64,000 bases of DNA from Pseudomonas hefeiensis. GTDB lineage: Bacteria; Pseudomonadota; Gammaproteobacteria; Pseudomonadales; Pseudomonadaceae. Position 1 is the first letter of the stretch; each line of letters begins with the position of its first letter. The position numbers and the translations under genes were made by a program. The notes beneath the pieces are model-generated. The model was not told the origin of the DNA, did not search any database, and saw only the letters and a list, made by a program, of their open reading frames with translations. The stretch is from positions 4,650,001 through 4,714,000 of the forward strand of contig NZ_CP117449.1 of the NCBI RefSeq assembly GCF_030687835.1, in the 5' to 3' direction. Below are positions 9,643 to 17,992 of the stretch, piece after piece.

Positions 9643-9671
9643 AAAAAAAACCGCCTGAAAATCAGACGGTT
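9643..9671 (-). terminator. Rho-independent terminator of fleQ
   Basis: On the minus strand a 10-bp stem AACCGTCTGA / TCAGGCGGTT with a 3-base loop (one G-T pair) is followed by eight T residues. It begins about 12 bp after the fleQ stop codon. It separates fleQ from the independently transcribed fleSR. Confidence 0.9.
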
Positions 9672-9683
9672 GAAAAACAGGCG

Positions 9684-11159
9684 TCAATCATCCGCCTGTT
9701 CATCTCCTTCGCGACGGCTCATGCCGTACTTGCGCATCTTCTCCACCAGGGTCGTACGACGGATGCGCAGGCGTTCGGCGGCGCGGGCCACGATACCGTT
9801 GGCATCGTCCAGGGCCTGCTGGATAAGACCCTGTTCCAGGCCTCCCAGATAATCCTTGAGATCAAGGCCTTCTGGCGGCAGCAGGGCATGGGCGGTGAAG
9901 TCTGGCGTATGGCCGTTGATCGCCACCCGCTCTTCCAGATCGCTGCGCAGGCTATCGACCATTTGCTCGTCTTCATCGTCGACATAGCGGAATTTCTTCG
10001 GCAACTCGACCACGCCGATCACCCCGTAGGGATGCATGATCGCCATGCGCTCGACCAGGTTGGCCAGCTCACGAACGTTACCCGGCCAGCCGTGACGGCA
10101 CAGGGACATGATTGCCGCCGAGTTGAAACGGATCGAACCGCGCTTTTCGTGCTCCATGCGCGAAATCAGTTCGTTCATCAGCAGCGGGATGTCTTCGACC
10201 CGCTCACGCAGCGGCGCCATTTCAATCGGGAATACATTGAGGCGGTAATAGAGGTCTTCGCGGAAACTGCCCACCTCGATCATGCTCTCGAGGTTCTTGT
10301 GGGTCGCGGCAATGATTCGCACATCGACGCTCTGGGTCTTGTTGCTGCCCACACGCTCGAAGGTGCGCTCTTGCAAGACTCGCAGCAACTTGACCTGCAT
10401 CGGCAATGGCATATCACCGATTTCATCGAGAAACAGCGTACCGCCGTTGGCCAGTTCGAACCGCCCGGCCCGGCTGGTGATGGCGCCGGTGAAGGCGCCC
10501 TTCTCGTGCCCGAACAGCTCGCTTTCCAGCAACTCGGCCGGAATCGCGCCACAGTTGACCGGCACGAACGGCGCTTCGCGACGCTTGGAGTGGTAGTGCA
10601 GGTTACGCGCTACCACTTCCTTGCCGGTGCCCGACTCACCCAGGATCAACACACTGGCGTCCGTATCGGCGACCTGCTGCATCATCTGACGCACATGCTG
10701 GATCGCCCGGCTGGTGCCGACAAGGCTACGGAAAAGGTTGGGTTCACGATGCCGGCCGCGCTCGCGAGCCTGGTCGTACATTTCGCGATAAACCTGGGCG
10801 CGATGCAGCGAATCGAGCAATTTGCTGTAGCTGGGCGGCATTTCCAACGTGGAAAGCACCCGGCGGCGCTGATCTTCAGGCAAGTCAACGGAAGAATTTT
10901 CGCCCATTAACAAAACCGGAAGGAACTCATCCCAGGTTGAGAGTGTCTTTAGCAAGCCCAAAAGCGTTGCGGGCGCATTTACCGTCCCGATAAGGACGCA
11001 AATGACTTCACGACTGGACGACAAAGAGCCGACGGCCTGCTGCCAGTCATGGCTTCCGCAGGGTAAATTTTCTTCGCCAAGAAAATTTAAGATCACCGCC
11101 AAATCACGGCGGCGGACGCTATCGTCATCGATCAGGAGAATTTTGGTTTCACGCCACAT
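9684..11159 (-). CDS. fleQ: Master flagellar regulator FleQ
   Basis: This 491-residue sigma-54 activator and c-di-GMP receptor has a receiver-like N-terminal domain (1-125) that lacks a phospho-acceptor Asp at the usual position (VLIGTVNAP). The c-di-GMP-binding LFRS motif (142-145, Arg144) is followed by an AAA+ core with Walker A GESGTGKE (174-181), an intact GAFTGA loop and Walker [10 protein letters not shown]. The C-terminal HTH is [13 protein letters not shown]. FleQ switches on flagellar class II genes and controls exopolysaccharide genes in response to c-di-GMP. It is a single-gene unit with its own terminator. Confidence 0.97.
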   Translation of the reverse strand: MWRETKILLIDDDSVRRRDLAVILNFLGEENLPCGSHDWQQAVGSLSSSREVICVLIGTVNAPATLLGLLKTLSTWDEFLPVLLMGENSSVDLPEDQRRRVLSTLEMPPSYSKLLDSLHRAQVYREMYDQARERGRHREPNLFRSLVGTSRAIQHVRQMMQQVADTDASVLILGESGTGKEVVARNLHYHSKRREAPFVPVNCGAIPAELLESELFGHEKGAFTGAITSRAGRFELANGGTLFLDEIGDMPLPMQVKLLRVLQERTFERVGSNKTQSVDVRIIAATHKNLESMIEVGSFREDLYYRLNVFPIEMAPLRERVEDIPLLMNELISRMEHEKRGSIRFNSAAIMSLCRHGWPGNVRELANLVERMAIMHPYGVIGVVELPKKFRYVDDEDEQMVDSLRSDLEERVAINGHTPDFTAHALLPPEGLDLKDYLGGLEQGLIQQALDDANGIVARAAERLRIRRTTLVEKMRKYGMSRREGDEQADD

Positions 11160-11328
11160 GCAATAGCAACTTCCCTAGTCAACTCAATGCCCGGAATTAG
11201 GGGGCAAGCTAGACGCTTGCAGACTTGTCATGCCTGTAGACGCCTGAAATCTGTAAACAGCCACTAGTTAAGTCAAAAAACCGTGCACAGTCAAATTTAT
11301 GGCGCACTTTGTTCAGATTAACTGAGCG
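11160..11328 (-). promoter_or_regulatory. fleQ upstream region
   Basis: This is a 169-bp gap between fliT and fleQ. No GG-N10-GC sigma-54 site was seen. On the minus strand TTGACT followed after 18 bases by TAACTA (about 11263-11292) could be a sigma-70 promoter, in line with fleQ being the sigma-70-driven top of the hierarchy. The match is weak and was judged by eye. Confidence 0.35.
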
Positions 11329-11625
11329 TTAACCGAACAGATGGTAAACCTTTGCCGCGTTCTGCGCTTGATGGATCTGCGACATCTCGTCGACGATCGC
11401 CTGACGCTCACCCGTCGCCGCCTCCAGCAATTGCCGGTAGACCCCCAGCAACTCCTCAAGATTGCTCCGCAACGCCGCCTCGTCTACCTCAGGCTCGCTC
11501 AGAACGTCTTCCATGCAGGAACGGCAAGCCAGGTCCAATTGACCGATTGCCTCCCAGTTGCGCTCGGCCAGGGCACCGACCAGGGCATCACGGGTTTGTT
11601 CGATTCGCTGCAGGACAAGATTCAT
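11329..11625 (-). CDS. fliT: Flagellar chaperone FliT
   Basis: This is a 98-residue all-helical acidic protein. Its length, composition and place right after fliS fit FliT, the export chaperone of the cap protein FliD. Family sequence conservation is low, so the call rests partly on gene order (fliC-flaG-fliD-fliS-fliT-fleQ). The ATG at 11625 (MNLVLQRIEQTRDAL) follows AAGGAGC at good spacing and lies 11 bp after the fliS stop. In-frame codons upstream belong to fliS. Confidence 0.82.
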   Translation of the reverse strand: MNLVLQRIEQTRDALVGALAERNWEAIGQLDLACRSCMEDVLSEPEVDEAALRSNLEELLGVYRQLLEAATGERQAIVDEMSQIHQAQNAAKVYHLFG

Positions 11626-11636
11626 GAGCGTGCTCC

Positions 11637-12032
11637 TTAGAATTGCGGACCCGGTACAGCGATGGCATCCCAACCTTCCTTGACCGTGCTCAGCAGATCG
11701 GCGACTTCGTCGAGGATCTTTGGATCGGTCTTGGCATTGGCTTCGGCCAGGCGCTTCATCATGTAGGTATAGAGGCTATCCAGCTCGGTGACCGACTCGG
11801 CCTGGTTTTCCAGGTCCAGCCCTTCACGCAAACCGCCAACAATGCCGATGGCCTTGCTGATCAGTACGCCTTTGTTGGCGATATCCTTACGCTCCATCGC
11901 ACCCTTGGCCTGGGCAATGCGATCCAGCCCGCCTTCCATCAGCATCTGCACCAGACGATGGGGACTTGCTTCGGAGGTTTGCGCCTGGGCGCCAATCTTC
12001 TGGTATTGGCGAAGGGCTAACATCGGATTCAT
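11637..12032 (-). CDS. fliS: Flagellin export chaperone FliS
   Basis: This 131-residue four-helix chaperone has the family signature: MLALRQYQKIGAQAQTSEASPHRLVQMLMEG near the N terminus and LDSLYTYMMKRLAEANAKTDP in the middle. It binds the C-terminal D0 helix of flagellin and prevents premature polymerisation in the cytoplasm. A sigma-28-like promoter lies about 40-67 bp upstream, so fliS-fliT can be made with flagellin as late genes, separate from fliD, whose terminator lies between. Confidence 0.96.
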   Translation of the reverse strand: MNPMLALRQYQKIGAQAQTSEASPHRLVQMLMEGGLDRIAQAKGAMERKDIANKGVLISKAIGIVGGLREGLDLENQAESVTELDSLYTYMMKRLAEANAKTDPKILDEVADLLSTVKEGWDAIAVPGPQF

Positions 12033-12072
12033 GTTCTACCTCATCAAAAAAACTTCGGTTCGTATAAACAGC

Positions 12073-12099
12073 GTATCGACGCCGCGTCAAAAAACTTTA
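12073..12099 (-). promoter_or_regulatory. Sigma-28 (FliA) promoter of fliST
   Basis: On the minus strand the -35 box is TAAAGTTT (perfect), followed by 11 bases and the -10 box GTCGATAC, against consensus TAAAGTTT-N11-GCCGATAA. It lies between the fliD terminator and the fliS ATG, which gives a 5' leader of about 35 nt. Confidence 0.72.
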
Positions 12100-12113
12100 G
12101 ATCGAAAAAGCCG

Positions 12114-12149
12114 AAAGCCCGGAGCGTCCTGAGACGCTACCGGGCTTTT
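12114..12149 (-). terminator. Rho-independent terminator after fliD
   Basis: Inverted arms AAAGCCCGG and CCGGGCTTT enclose a second short stem GAGCGTC/GACGCTA. The hairpin starts about 15 bp after the fliD stop. A T-rich stretch (GGCTTTTTCG) follows on the minus strand. Confidence 0.75.
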
Positions 12150-12164
12150 GTGTATCAACCGGAA

Positions 12165-13601
12165 TCAGCTGTTTTTCTGCTGTGCCGTCATGGCTTCGAA
12201 CATGGAGGTGATGTTATTGGCGGTGGCTTTCAGCTTGCCGACCAGGGTGTCCATGTCGTTGTACTTTTTGGTCAGCACTGCAGTGAGGGTTTCGATTCGG
12301 CGATCAAGGGCCAACTGATCTTCGCTCAGCTTCGCCTTGAGAACTTCCAGGTTCTTGGATCGAGCCGTCAGGATGTTATCCACGGTCTTCCCGTTGGAGT
12401 CCTTCTTACTGGTCTCCGTGTAGGGATTGAGTGCATTCTGCATGCGCTCGATCAGGCCATTCTCCCCGGTGAACAGGGTCTGGATTTCTCCACCCAACTG
12501 CTTTTCGTTCACGGCAGTTGCGAACTTTGTACTGTCAAAATCCAGGGCGCCAGTCGTCTGGTTGGTGGTAATCCCCAGCTGGGACAACACGGTCAGCTTA
12601 TCGCCAGCACCGGTTTCGGACAAAGGCGCGCGAATAGCCGCCAAAAGCGAACGAGGCAATGAGTCGCCGGTCAATGCTGCCGGAACCGAGTTACCCTCGG
12701 CATCTGTCGATGGCTTGGTCAGGGAAGTCACGGCCTTCGCGATCGCGTTATAAGCATCGACAAATTTCTGGATCGAAGCTTTCAGACCGTCGGTGTTGGC
12801 AGCAACGGTGACGGTCGTCGGGCCGGTATCGGCAACGACTAACGTCATACTCAAGCCTGAGACCACGTTATCCAACTTGTTGGTCGGACTGGTCATCTCC
12901 AGGCCGTCGACGCTGAACTTGGCATCCTGTGCGAACACCAGAGAACCTGAAGAAGTCGCGGTGGGGGGTGAAGCCATCGCTACAGAGCCGTCAGCCGCAA
13001 GACTGGCAACACCGCTGAGGGAAATATCGTTACCCGCACCAGTTTTAGTCGAGCCCACCACAAGACGTGAACCAAAACTGTCGGTCACGATGTTGGCAGT
13101 CAGGCCGCTGGAGGAGTATTTGCTGTTGATAGCGTCCCGAACCGACTGCAGCGTCGAATCAGCAGGTATATCAAGGGTGTAATCCGTACCGCCCTGACTG
13201 ATGGTCAGCGTACCGGTCTCCACCGCACTGGAAGCACCACCTGCAAAAGCCGCCGTGGCAACTTTTGAGGAGGTTGCCAGTTGAGCGACTTCGACCGAGT
13301 AGATACCACTTACCGCCGAGTTCCCGGCTGTCACCGTCAGCGCACTGGTATTGGCCGAAGTAGCGGAAACACCGGTGAATTGAGGCGTGGTCGTGCTGCC
13401 CAGGCTTTCAAGTGCGGACTGAAAGGTAGCCAACAGTGACTTCAGGGTGCCGATCCCCGAAATATTGGCCGTATTGGTCTTGGTGGCACGGTCAATCTGA
13501 CCTTGCTTGGCTGCTTTGTCAGAATCCACCAATGCCTTGACGATAGCACCGGTATCAAGGCCAGAGCCTAAACCCAAGCCAGGTAGAATTGGACTTGCCA
13601 T
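12165..13601 (-). CDS. fliD: Flagellar filament cap protein FliD
   Basis: This 478-residue HAP2 cap protein has the conserved N terminus PGLGLGSGLDTGAIVKALVDSDKAAK (FliD N domain about 10-110), Ala/Ser/Thr-rich variable domains in the middle, and a C-terminal coiled coil (about 390-478) with RSKNLEVLKAKLSEDQLALDRRIETL. It caps the growing filament and folds newly exported flagellin. In P. aeruginosa it also serves as a mucin adhesin. It follows flaG after an 81-bp gap carrying a palindrome and a sigma-54-like box. Confidence 0.97.
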   Translation of the reverse strand: MASPILPGLGLGSGLDTGAIVKALVDSDKAAKQGQIDRATKTNTANISGIGTLKSLLATFQSALESLGSTTTPQFTGVSATSANTSALTVTAGNSAVSGIYSVEVAQLATSSKVATAAFAGGASSAVETGTLTISQGGTDYTLDIPADSTLQSVRDAINSKYSSSGLTANIVTDSFGSRLVVGSTKTGAGNDISLSGVASLAADGSVAMASPPTATSSGSLVFAQDAKFSVDGLEMTSPTNKLDNVVSGLSMTLVVADTGPTTVTVAANTDGLKASIQKFVDAYNAIAKAVTSLTKPSTDAEGNSVPAALTGDSLPRSLLAAIRAPLSETGAGDKLTVLSQLGITTNQTTGALDFDSTKFATAVNEKQLGGEIQTLFTGENGLIERMQNALNPYTETSKKDSNGKTVDNILTARSKNLEVLKAKLSEDQLALDRRIETLTAVLTKKYNDMDTLVGKLKATANNITSMFEAMTAQQKNS

Positions 13602-13629
13602 GTGGGACTCCCTTCAGTGTGCCGTCGGT

Positions 13630-13654
13630 CTTTTGACGTTTAAAACGTCAAAAG
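13630..13654. repeat. 12-bp inverted repeat in the flaG-fliD gap
   Basis: CTTTTGACGTTT and AAACGTCAAAAG are perfect inverted arms separated by one base. The element lies between flaG and fliD, just downstream of a sigma-54-like box and about 28 bp before the fliD ATG. It could be an operator or an mRNA hairpin affecting fliD translation. No T-tract follows in the minus direction, so a classical terminator is less likely. Confidence 0.6.
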
Positions 13655-13663
13655 AACCAAACA

Positions 13664-13678
13664 ACAAAATTCGTGCCA
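13664..13678 (-). promoter_or_regulatory. Possible sigma-54 promoter of fliD
   Basis: On the minus strand the site is TGGCACGAATTTTGT: a perfect -24 half (TGGCACG) with correct spacing, but the -12 element is TTGT instead of TTGC. It lies about 65 bp upstream of fliD. Activity is uncertain because of the changed -12 base. Confidence 0.4.
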
Positions 13679-13682
13679 GCTG

Positions 13683-14048
13683 TCAGGCTTGTGCGCTGAA
13701 CAACAGGCTGCTTGCATCATTCAAACTGTTCGCCAGTTTAAGCACTTCTTCATTAGGGATCTGGCGAATCACTTCACCGGAGCCACTGGCAATCACTTTG
13801 ACGACCACTTTGCCTGAAGGCTCATCGATTGAGAACTCCAGGTTGCGCTTGACCGACTGAACGAAGGTTTCGATTTCCTGAACCGCCTTCTTCAGTTTCT
13901 CCTGCTCGGTCTCGACATCTTTGGGCTCGTTCTTGACCGGTACCACGGTGGCAGCATCGGCTCGAGGCTTCTCCACTGGCTTTTCGGCAATTGTCGTCGC
14001 CGGCTTCGCAGCTGGATAAGACAAGTTCAGCTTCACGCTCATATCCAT
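13683..14048 (-). CDS. flaG: FlaG family flagellar protein
   Basis: The 121-residue product has a variable, Lys/Glu/Pro-rich first half and a conserved FlaG domain at about 55-118 (VQEIETFVQSVKRNLEFSIDEPSGKVVVKVI, then GEVIRQIPNEEVLKLANSL). FlaG proteins influence filament length and are encoded between flagellin and cap genes in many polar-flagellated bacteria. The mechanism is unknown. The ATG at 14048 is chosen because AAGAGGTG stands 6 bases before it. ATGs at 14054 and 14042 are alternatives. Confidence 0.9.
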   Translation of the reverse strand: MDMSVKLNLSYPAAKPATTIAEKPVEKPRADAATVVPVKNEPKDVETEQEKLKKAVQEIETFVQSVKRNLEFSIDEPSGKVVVKVIASGSGEVIRQIPNEEVLKLANSLNDASSLLFSAQA

Positions 14049-14068
14049 GCCCATCACCTCTTGAACGG

Positions 14069-14104
14069 AAAAAGCGAGAGAGTACGCAAGCGCACTCCCC
14101 CGCT
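14069..14104 (-). terminator. Rho-independent terminator of fliC
   Basis: On the minus strand an 11-bp stem AGCGGGGGAGT / ACTCTCTCGCT (two G-T pairs) encloses a 10-base loop and is followed by TTTTT. It starts 17 bp after the flagellin stop codon. Some read-through into flaG is plausible because no separate flaG promoter was seen. Confidence 0.85.
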
Positions 14105-14120
14105 AAAACTCATCCAGCTA

Positions 14121-14972
14121 TTACTGAAGCAGCTTCAGTACAGCGGATGGCAACTGGTTGGCCTGGGCCAGAACCGAAGTGGAAGCCTGTTGCAGAGTCT
14201 GCTGCTTGGTCAGCTGGGCAGTTTCAGCAGCGAAGTCGGTGTCTTGTACGCGACCCAGTGCAGCGGCGGCGTTTTCGTTAACGTTCTGCAGGTTGGAGAT
14301 GGTGCTGGTCAGACGGTTTTGTGCAGCACCGAGGTCAGCACGGCTGGAGTTGATGGTTGCCAGAGCAGCGTCGATTGCATCGATTGCAGCAGCGGTGCTG
14401 GCTTCGGCCGTGGCGCTGTCGTTACCGGTAATGGCGATGGCAGCAGAGTCAACGCTCAAGGTTGCAGCGTCGAAGCCGCTATCCAGGGTCAGAGTGATCT
14501 GGTTGGTAGCACCAGTGTTGGAACCGACCTGGAAAGTCATGGTGCCAGCGGAACCGTCGATCAGGTTCTTGCCGTTCAGGTTGGTCGACTCGGCGATACG
14601 GGTCAGTTCGTCCGACATCTGAGCAAATTCTTTGTTCAGAGCGTCACGGTCAGCAGTACCGTTGGAGTCGTTTCGAGCCTGGACAGCCAGTTCACGCATA
14701 CGCTGCAGGATGTTGGTGGATTCCTGCAGAGCGCCTTCAGCGGTCTGAGCGATGGAGATACCGTCGTTGGCGTTTTTGATTGCAACAGTCTGACCGCGAA
14801 TTTGCGAAGTCATACGGGTAGCGATCTGCAGGCCGGCGGCGTCATCTTTGGCGCTGTTGATTTTCAGGCCGGAAGACAGACGAGTCATCGAAGTGGAGAG
14901 AGCATCGGAAGCCCGGTTCAGGTTCTTCTGAACGTTCAACGATGTGACGTTGGTGTTTACTGTTAAAGCCAT
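14121..14972 (-). CDS. fliC: Flagellin FliC
   Basis: This is a short 283-residue flagellin. The D0/D1 N domain ([36 protein letters not shown] near 33-48) runs to about residue 140 and the C-terminal D1/D0 to about 200-283. Only about 60 Ser/Thr/Ala/Gly-rich residues lie between them. The exposed central part is therefore small and is where O-glycans of the adjoining island would be attached. A near-perfect sigma-28 promoter gives a leader of about 75 nt with GAGGAA before the ATG. It is followed by a terminator and flaG. Length is typical for fluorescent pseudomonads, much shorter than P. aeruginosa flagellins. Confidence 0.98.
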   Translation of the reverse strand: MALTVNTNVTSLNVQKNLNRASDALSTSMTRLSSGLKINSAKDDAAGLQIATRMTSQIRGQTVAIKNANDGISIAQTAEGALQESTNILQRMRELAVQARNDSNGTADRDALNKEFAQMSDELTRIAESTNLNGKNLIDGSAGTMTFQVGSNTGATNQITLTLDSGFDAATLSVDSAAIAITGNDSATAEASTAAAIDAIDAALATINSSRADLGAAQNRLTSTISNLQNVNENAAAALGRVQDTDFAAETAQLTKQQTLQQASTSVLAQANQLPSAVLKLLQ

Positions 14973-15052
14973 GACGAATTCCTCGTTGGTTGGGTACTGC
15001 GGCTTCCGGCCCTGGCAACCGCCGGGTGTGGCCTAGAGAACCTTCGTAATAG

Positions 15053-15079
15053 TTATCGTCGTAATCGGAACTTGCTTTA
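15053..15079 (-). promoter_or_regulatory. Sigma-28 (FliA) promoter of fliC
   Basis: On the minus strand TAAAGCAA is followed by exactly 11 bases and GACGATAA, against TAAAGTTT-N11-GCCGATAA. It lies about 80 bp upstream of the flagellin ATG. The rest of the 253-bp gap (14973-15225) has no other clear feature. Confidence 0.85.
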
Positions 15080-15225
15080 GCGGTTTTTTCAAATAATTTG
15101 CCATCAGGGTGCCACCCCTCGTAAATCAAGGACTTGGCAGCGCTCAGAAGGTAAAAAAATGACGTCAGGGAATTGCCGGAGCCGCTATTCGTCCAGACAG
15201 CGGTCCTAGCGGAGGGGAAAAAGAC

Positions 15226-15495
15226 TTAAACCGCCTGACCAGCGGTCAATAGCTCAACCAGCTCGTACTCAAGATAATCCGCCAGCGAAAGCCAGTTCTG
15301 AGCCTGCTGATCGTTGAACATCAAGCCAAGCAAACCGCCCCACGATGACTGGACATCGCCTGGCATAAGCTCGACAAAAGGCTGGGCCGCCTCGACCACT
15401 GCAACCATCGCCAGCCCCGCCTCGACATCGCGGCCAAGACGAAACAGCCGAGCACACCCGCGCGCGTCTTCGATGACCACCTCAAGGCTGCTCAT
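15226..15495 (-). CDS. Small conserved hypothetical protein at the end of the glycosylation island
   Basis: This 89-residue acidic, hydrophobic protein (MSSLEVVIEDARGCARLFRL...) has no recognised domain, signal peptide or transmembrane helix. Its ATG overlaps the end of the Maf-like gene by 4 bp (ATGA), so it is almost certainly translated with it. That coupling suggests a partner role in flagellin modification, but no function can be assigned from sequence. Confidence 0.7.
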   Translation of the reverse strand: MSSLEVVIEDARGCARLFRLGRDVEAGLAMVAVVEAAQPFVELMPGDVQSSWGGLLGLMFNDQQAQNWLSLADYLEYELVELLTAGQAV

Positions 15496-16784
15496 CGCAC
15501 AAACTCCGGATGAAAAGCAGTGCCCACGATCATCGCTCCATCTCGACTGCTGTTATAAAAGCGCACCTGAGGGTGCCTGGCGACAAATCGCTCCAGCTCA
15601 CACAAATAGCTACGGAAGTTGAGCTGAGTCTTGATGCGCTGGCCATGGCCATCAAGCACCCAATGCCTGGATGCGTCCAACTGTGGTCCCAAATCGCCGT
15701 CGCCCCAACCCGCATGGGTCTTGTCATGGGGAAAGGCGAAATCGGCTCCGAACAAAGTGACCTGCGCTGCGCCCATCCTGACGGCCAGGTCCACGGCCGG
15801 ATGAATCACGCTGCCACCTACGTACAGCTCGCCCCGAGGCAGTTGCTGGCGCATTTGATGATAGACAGGGCTGGTGGAATAACCGGCATAACGCCGCCCC
15901 TGCCAGGCTTCAATCACCGATGGATCCGCCATGGGCAGGTAAACCAGTGCAATGGCACCGGTGTCTTCGGGCGGAAGGTGGCGCGCCGAAATGCGTTGAT
16001 CAATGCTGACCACGATATCCGGTCGGATGCCCTGGGTGATCAAGGGCCGATAGGCCGTATCTACACAGATCAATAGCGGCCGCTCGGCTTGGCTATTCAA
16101 GCCGCGCAGTCTCTCGAAATGTTGCTCAAGGCTGGGACCGGTGGCAACGACGAACGCCTCACGCCCCTTGAACGCGCCGAAGAGCTCGGCAACATCGCGG
16201 TCGTCCCGCACGAGATTGAATGTCGATTGCAGCCGCTCGACGATCTCGGGGGCTTGGGAATCGAACTCCCTATTAGTGAAGTCCAGATGAATTTCGCTGA
16301 TCAGGCGATCACGAATCTTGGCACTGTAATCATCGGCCAGTACCAGCTCGGCGGGGAGCGCGAAGAATGGCAATTGGATTTCCGCCAGATCGCCCGCGTA
16401 GAGCAACACCACCCTGGGATCGGCAAGCCATGGCATCTGATCCAGTACCTGCAGCACCAGGGCAAACACCGCGCCGTTGAGAACATGAACATACAACCGC
16501 TCGAGCCCTGCCCGCTCCAGCAAGCGGTTTTGCAGGTCACCCAACCCGGTGCCGTAGACATGCACCATGGTGGCATCCTGCGGCAGACTGGCCGCTTGCA
16601 GATCAGCTTCGGCGAGACGGTCATGCCGGCTGGTCAGCTGGATGCCGTTGATGCTCAGGGTCGACCCCAGGCCCTCCACCAGATCGGCCTGCAACTCACC
16701 GGCATTCTCCAGCAGCAACCGCTGGGCCACGGCCGGCCAGCGTTGCTCGATCACCTGGAAATTGCGCTCAAAGAACTCGCTCAT
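15492..16784 (-). CDS. Maf/DUF115 family motility-associated glycosyltransferase-like protein
   Basis: The 430-residue protein belongs to the Maf-1/DUF115 family (6-hydroxymethylpterin pyrophosphokinase MptE-like fold). Recognisable segments are FKGREAFVVATGPSLEQH (near 210-227), LLICVDTAYRPLITQGIRPDIVVSID, and GGSVIHPAVDLAVRMGAAQVTLFGADFAFP. Maf proteins are thought to transfer pseudaminic or legionaminic acid to flagellin Ser/Thr in Campylobacter, Aeromonas and Clostridium. A full CMP-pseudaminate pathway upstream makes that role likely here. The start at 16784 (MSEFFERNF) is preferred. An in-frame ATG at 16802 adds 6 residues. Confidence 0.85.
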   Translation of the reverse strand: MSEFFERNFQVIEQRWPAVAQRLLLENAGELQADLVEGLGSTLSINGIQLTSRHDRLAEADLQAASLPQDATMVHVYGTGLGDLQNRLLERAGLERLYVHVLNGAVFALVLQVLDQMPWLADPRVVLLYAGDLAEIQLPFFALPAELVLADDYSAKIRDRLISEIHLDFTNREFDSQAPEIVERLQSTFNLVRDDRDVAELFGAFKGREAFVVATGPSLEQHFERLRGLNSQAERPLLICVDTAYRPLITQGIRPDIVVSIDQRISARHLPPEDTGAIALVYLPMADPSVIEAWQGRRYAGYSTSPVYHQMRQQLPRGELYVGGSVIHPAVDLAVRMGAAQVTLFGADFAFPHDKTHAGWGDGDLGPQLDASRHWVLDGHGQRIKTQLNFRSYLCELERFVARHPQVRFYNSSRDGAMIVGTAFHPEFVR

Positions 16785-16807
16785 GGCGTCTCGCTTTTCC
16801 ATCAGGC

Positions 16808-16849
16808 AAAAAAATAGCGTTCAAGGTTACACCTAGAACGCTATTTTTT
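16808..16849 (-). terminator. Strong bidirectional hairpin between the KAS III-like and maf genes
   Basis: Arms AAAAAATAGCGTTC and GAACGCTATTTTTT pair perfectly over 14 bp around a 13-base loop, with T-tracts on either strand. It lies 20 bp after the KAS III-like stop. The maf gene begins only about 24 bp beyond, so maf transcription must either read through it or start inside this 66-bp gap. Confidence 0.85.
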
Positions 16850-16868
16850 GTGCCCGGGCTTTAACGGC

Positions 16869-17795
16869 TCAAGGACGATAAATGATCGCCGAGCCCCAGG
16901 ACAGACCCACGCCAAAACCACTTAACGCCACGCGCTTCCAGTCGGAATCGAGCACGTGCTTTTCCAGCAGCAATGGAATGCTCGACGACACGGTGTTCCC
17001 GGTTTCGACCATATCCTTGATGAACTTCTCCGGCTCGCCTTCGAAACGCCGCGCCACCGCATCGACAATCGCCGCACTGCCCTGGTGAATGCAGAACGCA
17101 TCGATGTCGCTGGCTTGCAGATCGGAATCAGCCAGCAACTCATGCAAATGAGCCGGAACCTTGATCAAGGCGAAATTGAACACCTGACGACCGTTCATGA
17201 AAAACACACCGTCGCTGACCTTCAGGTGCGGCGCACCGGAGCCGTCGGTGCCGAACTTGGCCTTGCCCAGTTGCCAGGGTGCATCCTCGCCCATCCACGT
17301 AGCAGTCGCGGCATCACCGAACAGCATCGTCGTGTTGCGATCTTCCGGGTCGACGATTTTCGAATACGGGTCTGCGGTTATCAGCAGGCCATTCTTCAGG
17401 CCGGCGGCTTCCATGAAGCCCTTGATGGCGTAGATGCCATAGACATAACCCGAGCAGCCCAGGGAGATATCAAACGCTGCGACAGTGGTCGGCAAGCCGA
17501 GCTTGTCCTGAACAATGGCCGCCGTGTGAGGCAAGCCTTCTTCGTCGCCGTTCTGGGTAACGACGATCAATACATCGACAGATTCACGTTTCAGGCTGGG
17601 ATTGTTGGCAAACAGCGCATTGGCCGCTTCTACACACAGGTCCGAGGTTTCCTGCCCGTCATCCTTGCGCGGCAAGAAGGCGGAACCAATCTTGCCCAGG
17701 ATGAACTCTTCATCCTTGTCGAACTTCGCACCTTGTGCGTAATTATCCACGCCGGCTACAGGAACGTAGCTCGCAATGCCTTTTATGCCAATCAT
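16869..17795 (-). CDS. 3-oxoacyl-ACP synthase III (KAS III) family protein
   Basis: This 308-residue thiolase-fold enzyme keeps the full FabH-type triad: Cys114 in SLGCSGYVYG, His237 in CIHQGS and Asn267 in ETGNTV. A C-terminal GFGVGLSWGSAII loop is present. It is slightly shorter than housekeeping FabH, and genes of this type occur in the flagellin-glycosylation islands of P. syringae, where the glycan carries a 3-hydroxybutyryl group. The likely role is to make or transfer a short acyl group for a flagellin sugar. It stands between two gaps (197 bp upstream, terminator downstream), so it may be transcribed alone. Confidence 0.85.
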   Translation of the reverse strand: MIGIKGIASYVPVAGVDNYAQGAKFDKDEEFILGKIGSAFLPRKDDGQETSDLCVEAANALFANNPSLKRESVDVLIVVTQNGDEEGLPHTAAIVQDKLGLPTTVAAFDISLGCSGYVYGIYAIKGFMEAAGLKNGLLITADPYSKIVDPEDRNTTMLFGDAATATWMGEDAPWQLGKAKFGTDGSGAPHLKVSDGVFFMNGRQVFNFALIKVPAHLHELLADSDLQASDIDAFCIHQGSAAIVDAVARRFEGEPEKFIKDMVETGNTVSSSIPLLLEKHVLDSDWKRVALSGFGVGLSWGSAIIYRP

Positions 17796-17992
17796 TACGG
17801 CTTCCCAATTAAAAACAGCCCAATACCACCGCTCGCAAGGATTCGAGGGGCGCCGACAAACGGGAAGTGTAAAGGGCTATCACTGGGCCTGATAAGGGCC
17901 AGGCGCCATCTTCCCGGTCAATACAATACAGTGAAGATGCGCGTTATGACTCACAGGTCACGCGATTTTGCTGATTAAGCTCGATCACAAAG

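Noticed and set aside
11312-11339. Inverted repeat GTTCGGTTAAC / GTTAATCTGAAC at the end of fliT as terminator
   Set aside because: The stem is imperfect and no T-tract follows in the direction of transcription.
17796-17992. Promoter for the KAS III-like gene in the 197-bp gap
   Set aside because: TTGACC and a few AT-rich hexamers are present, but no pair has acceptable spacing and no sigma-54 or sigma-28 pattern was found, so no site is called.
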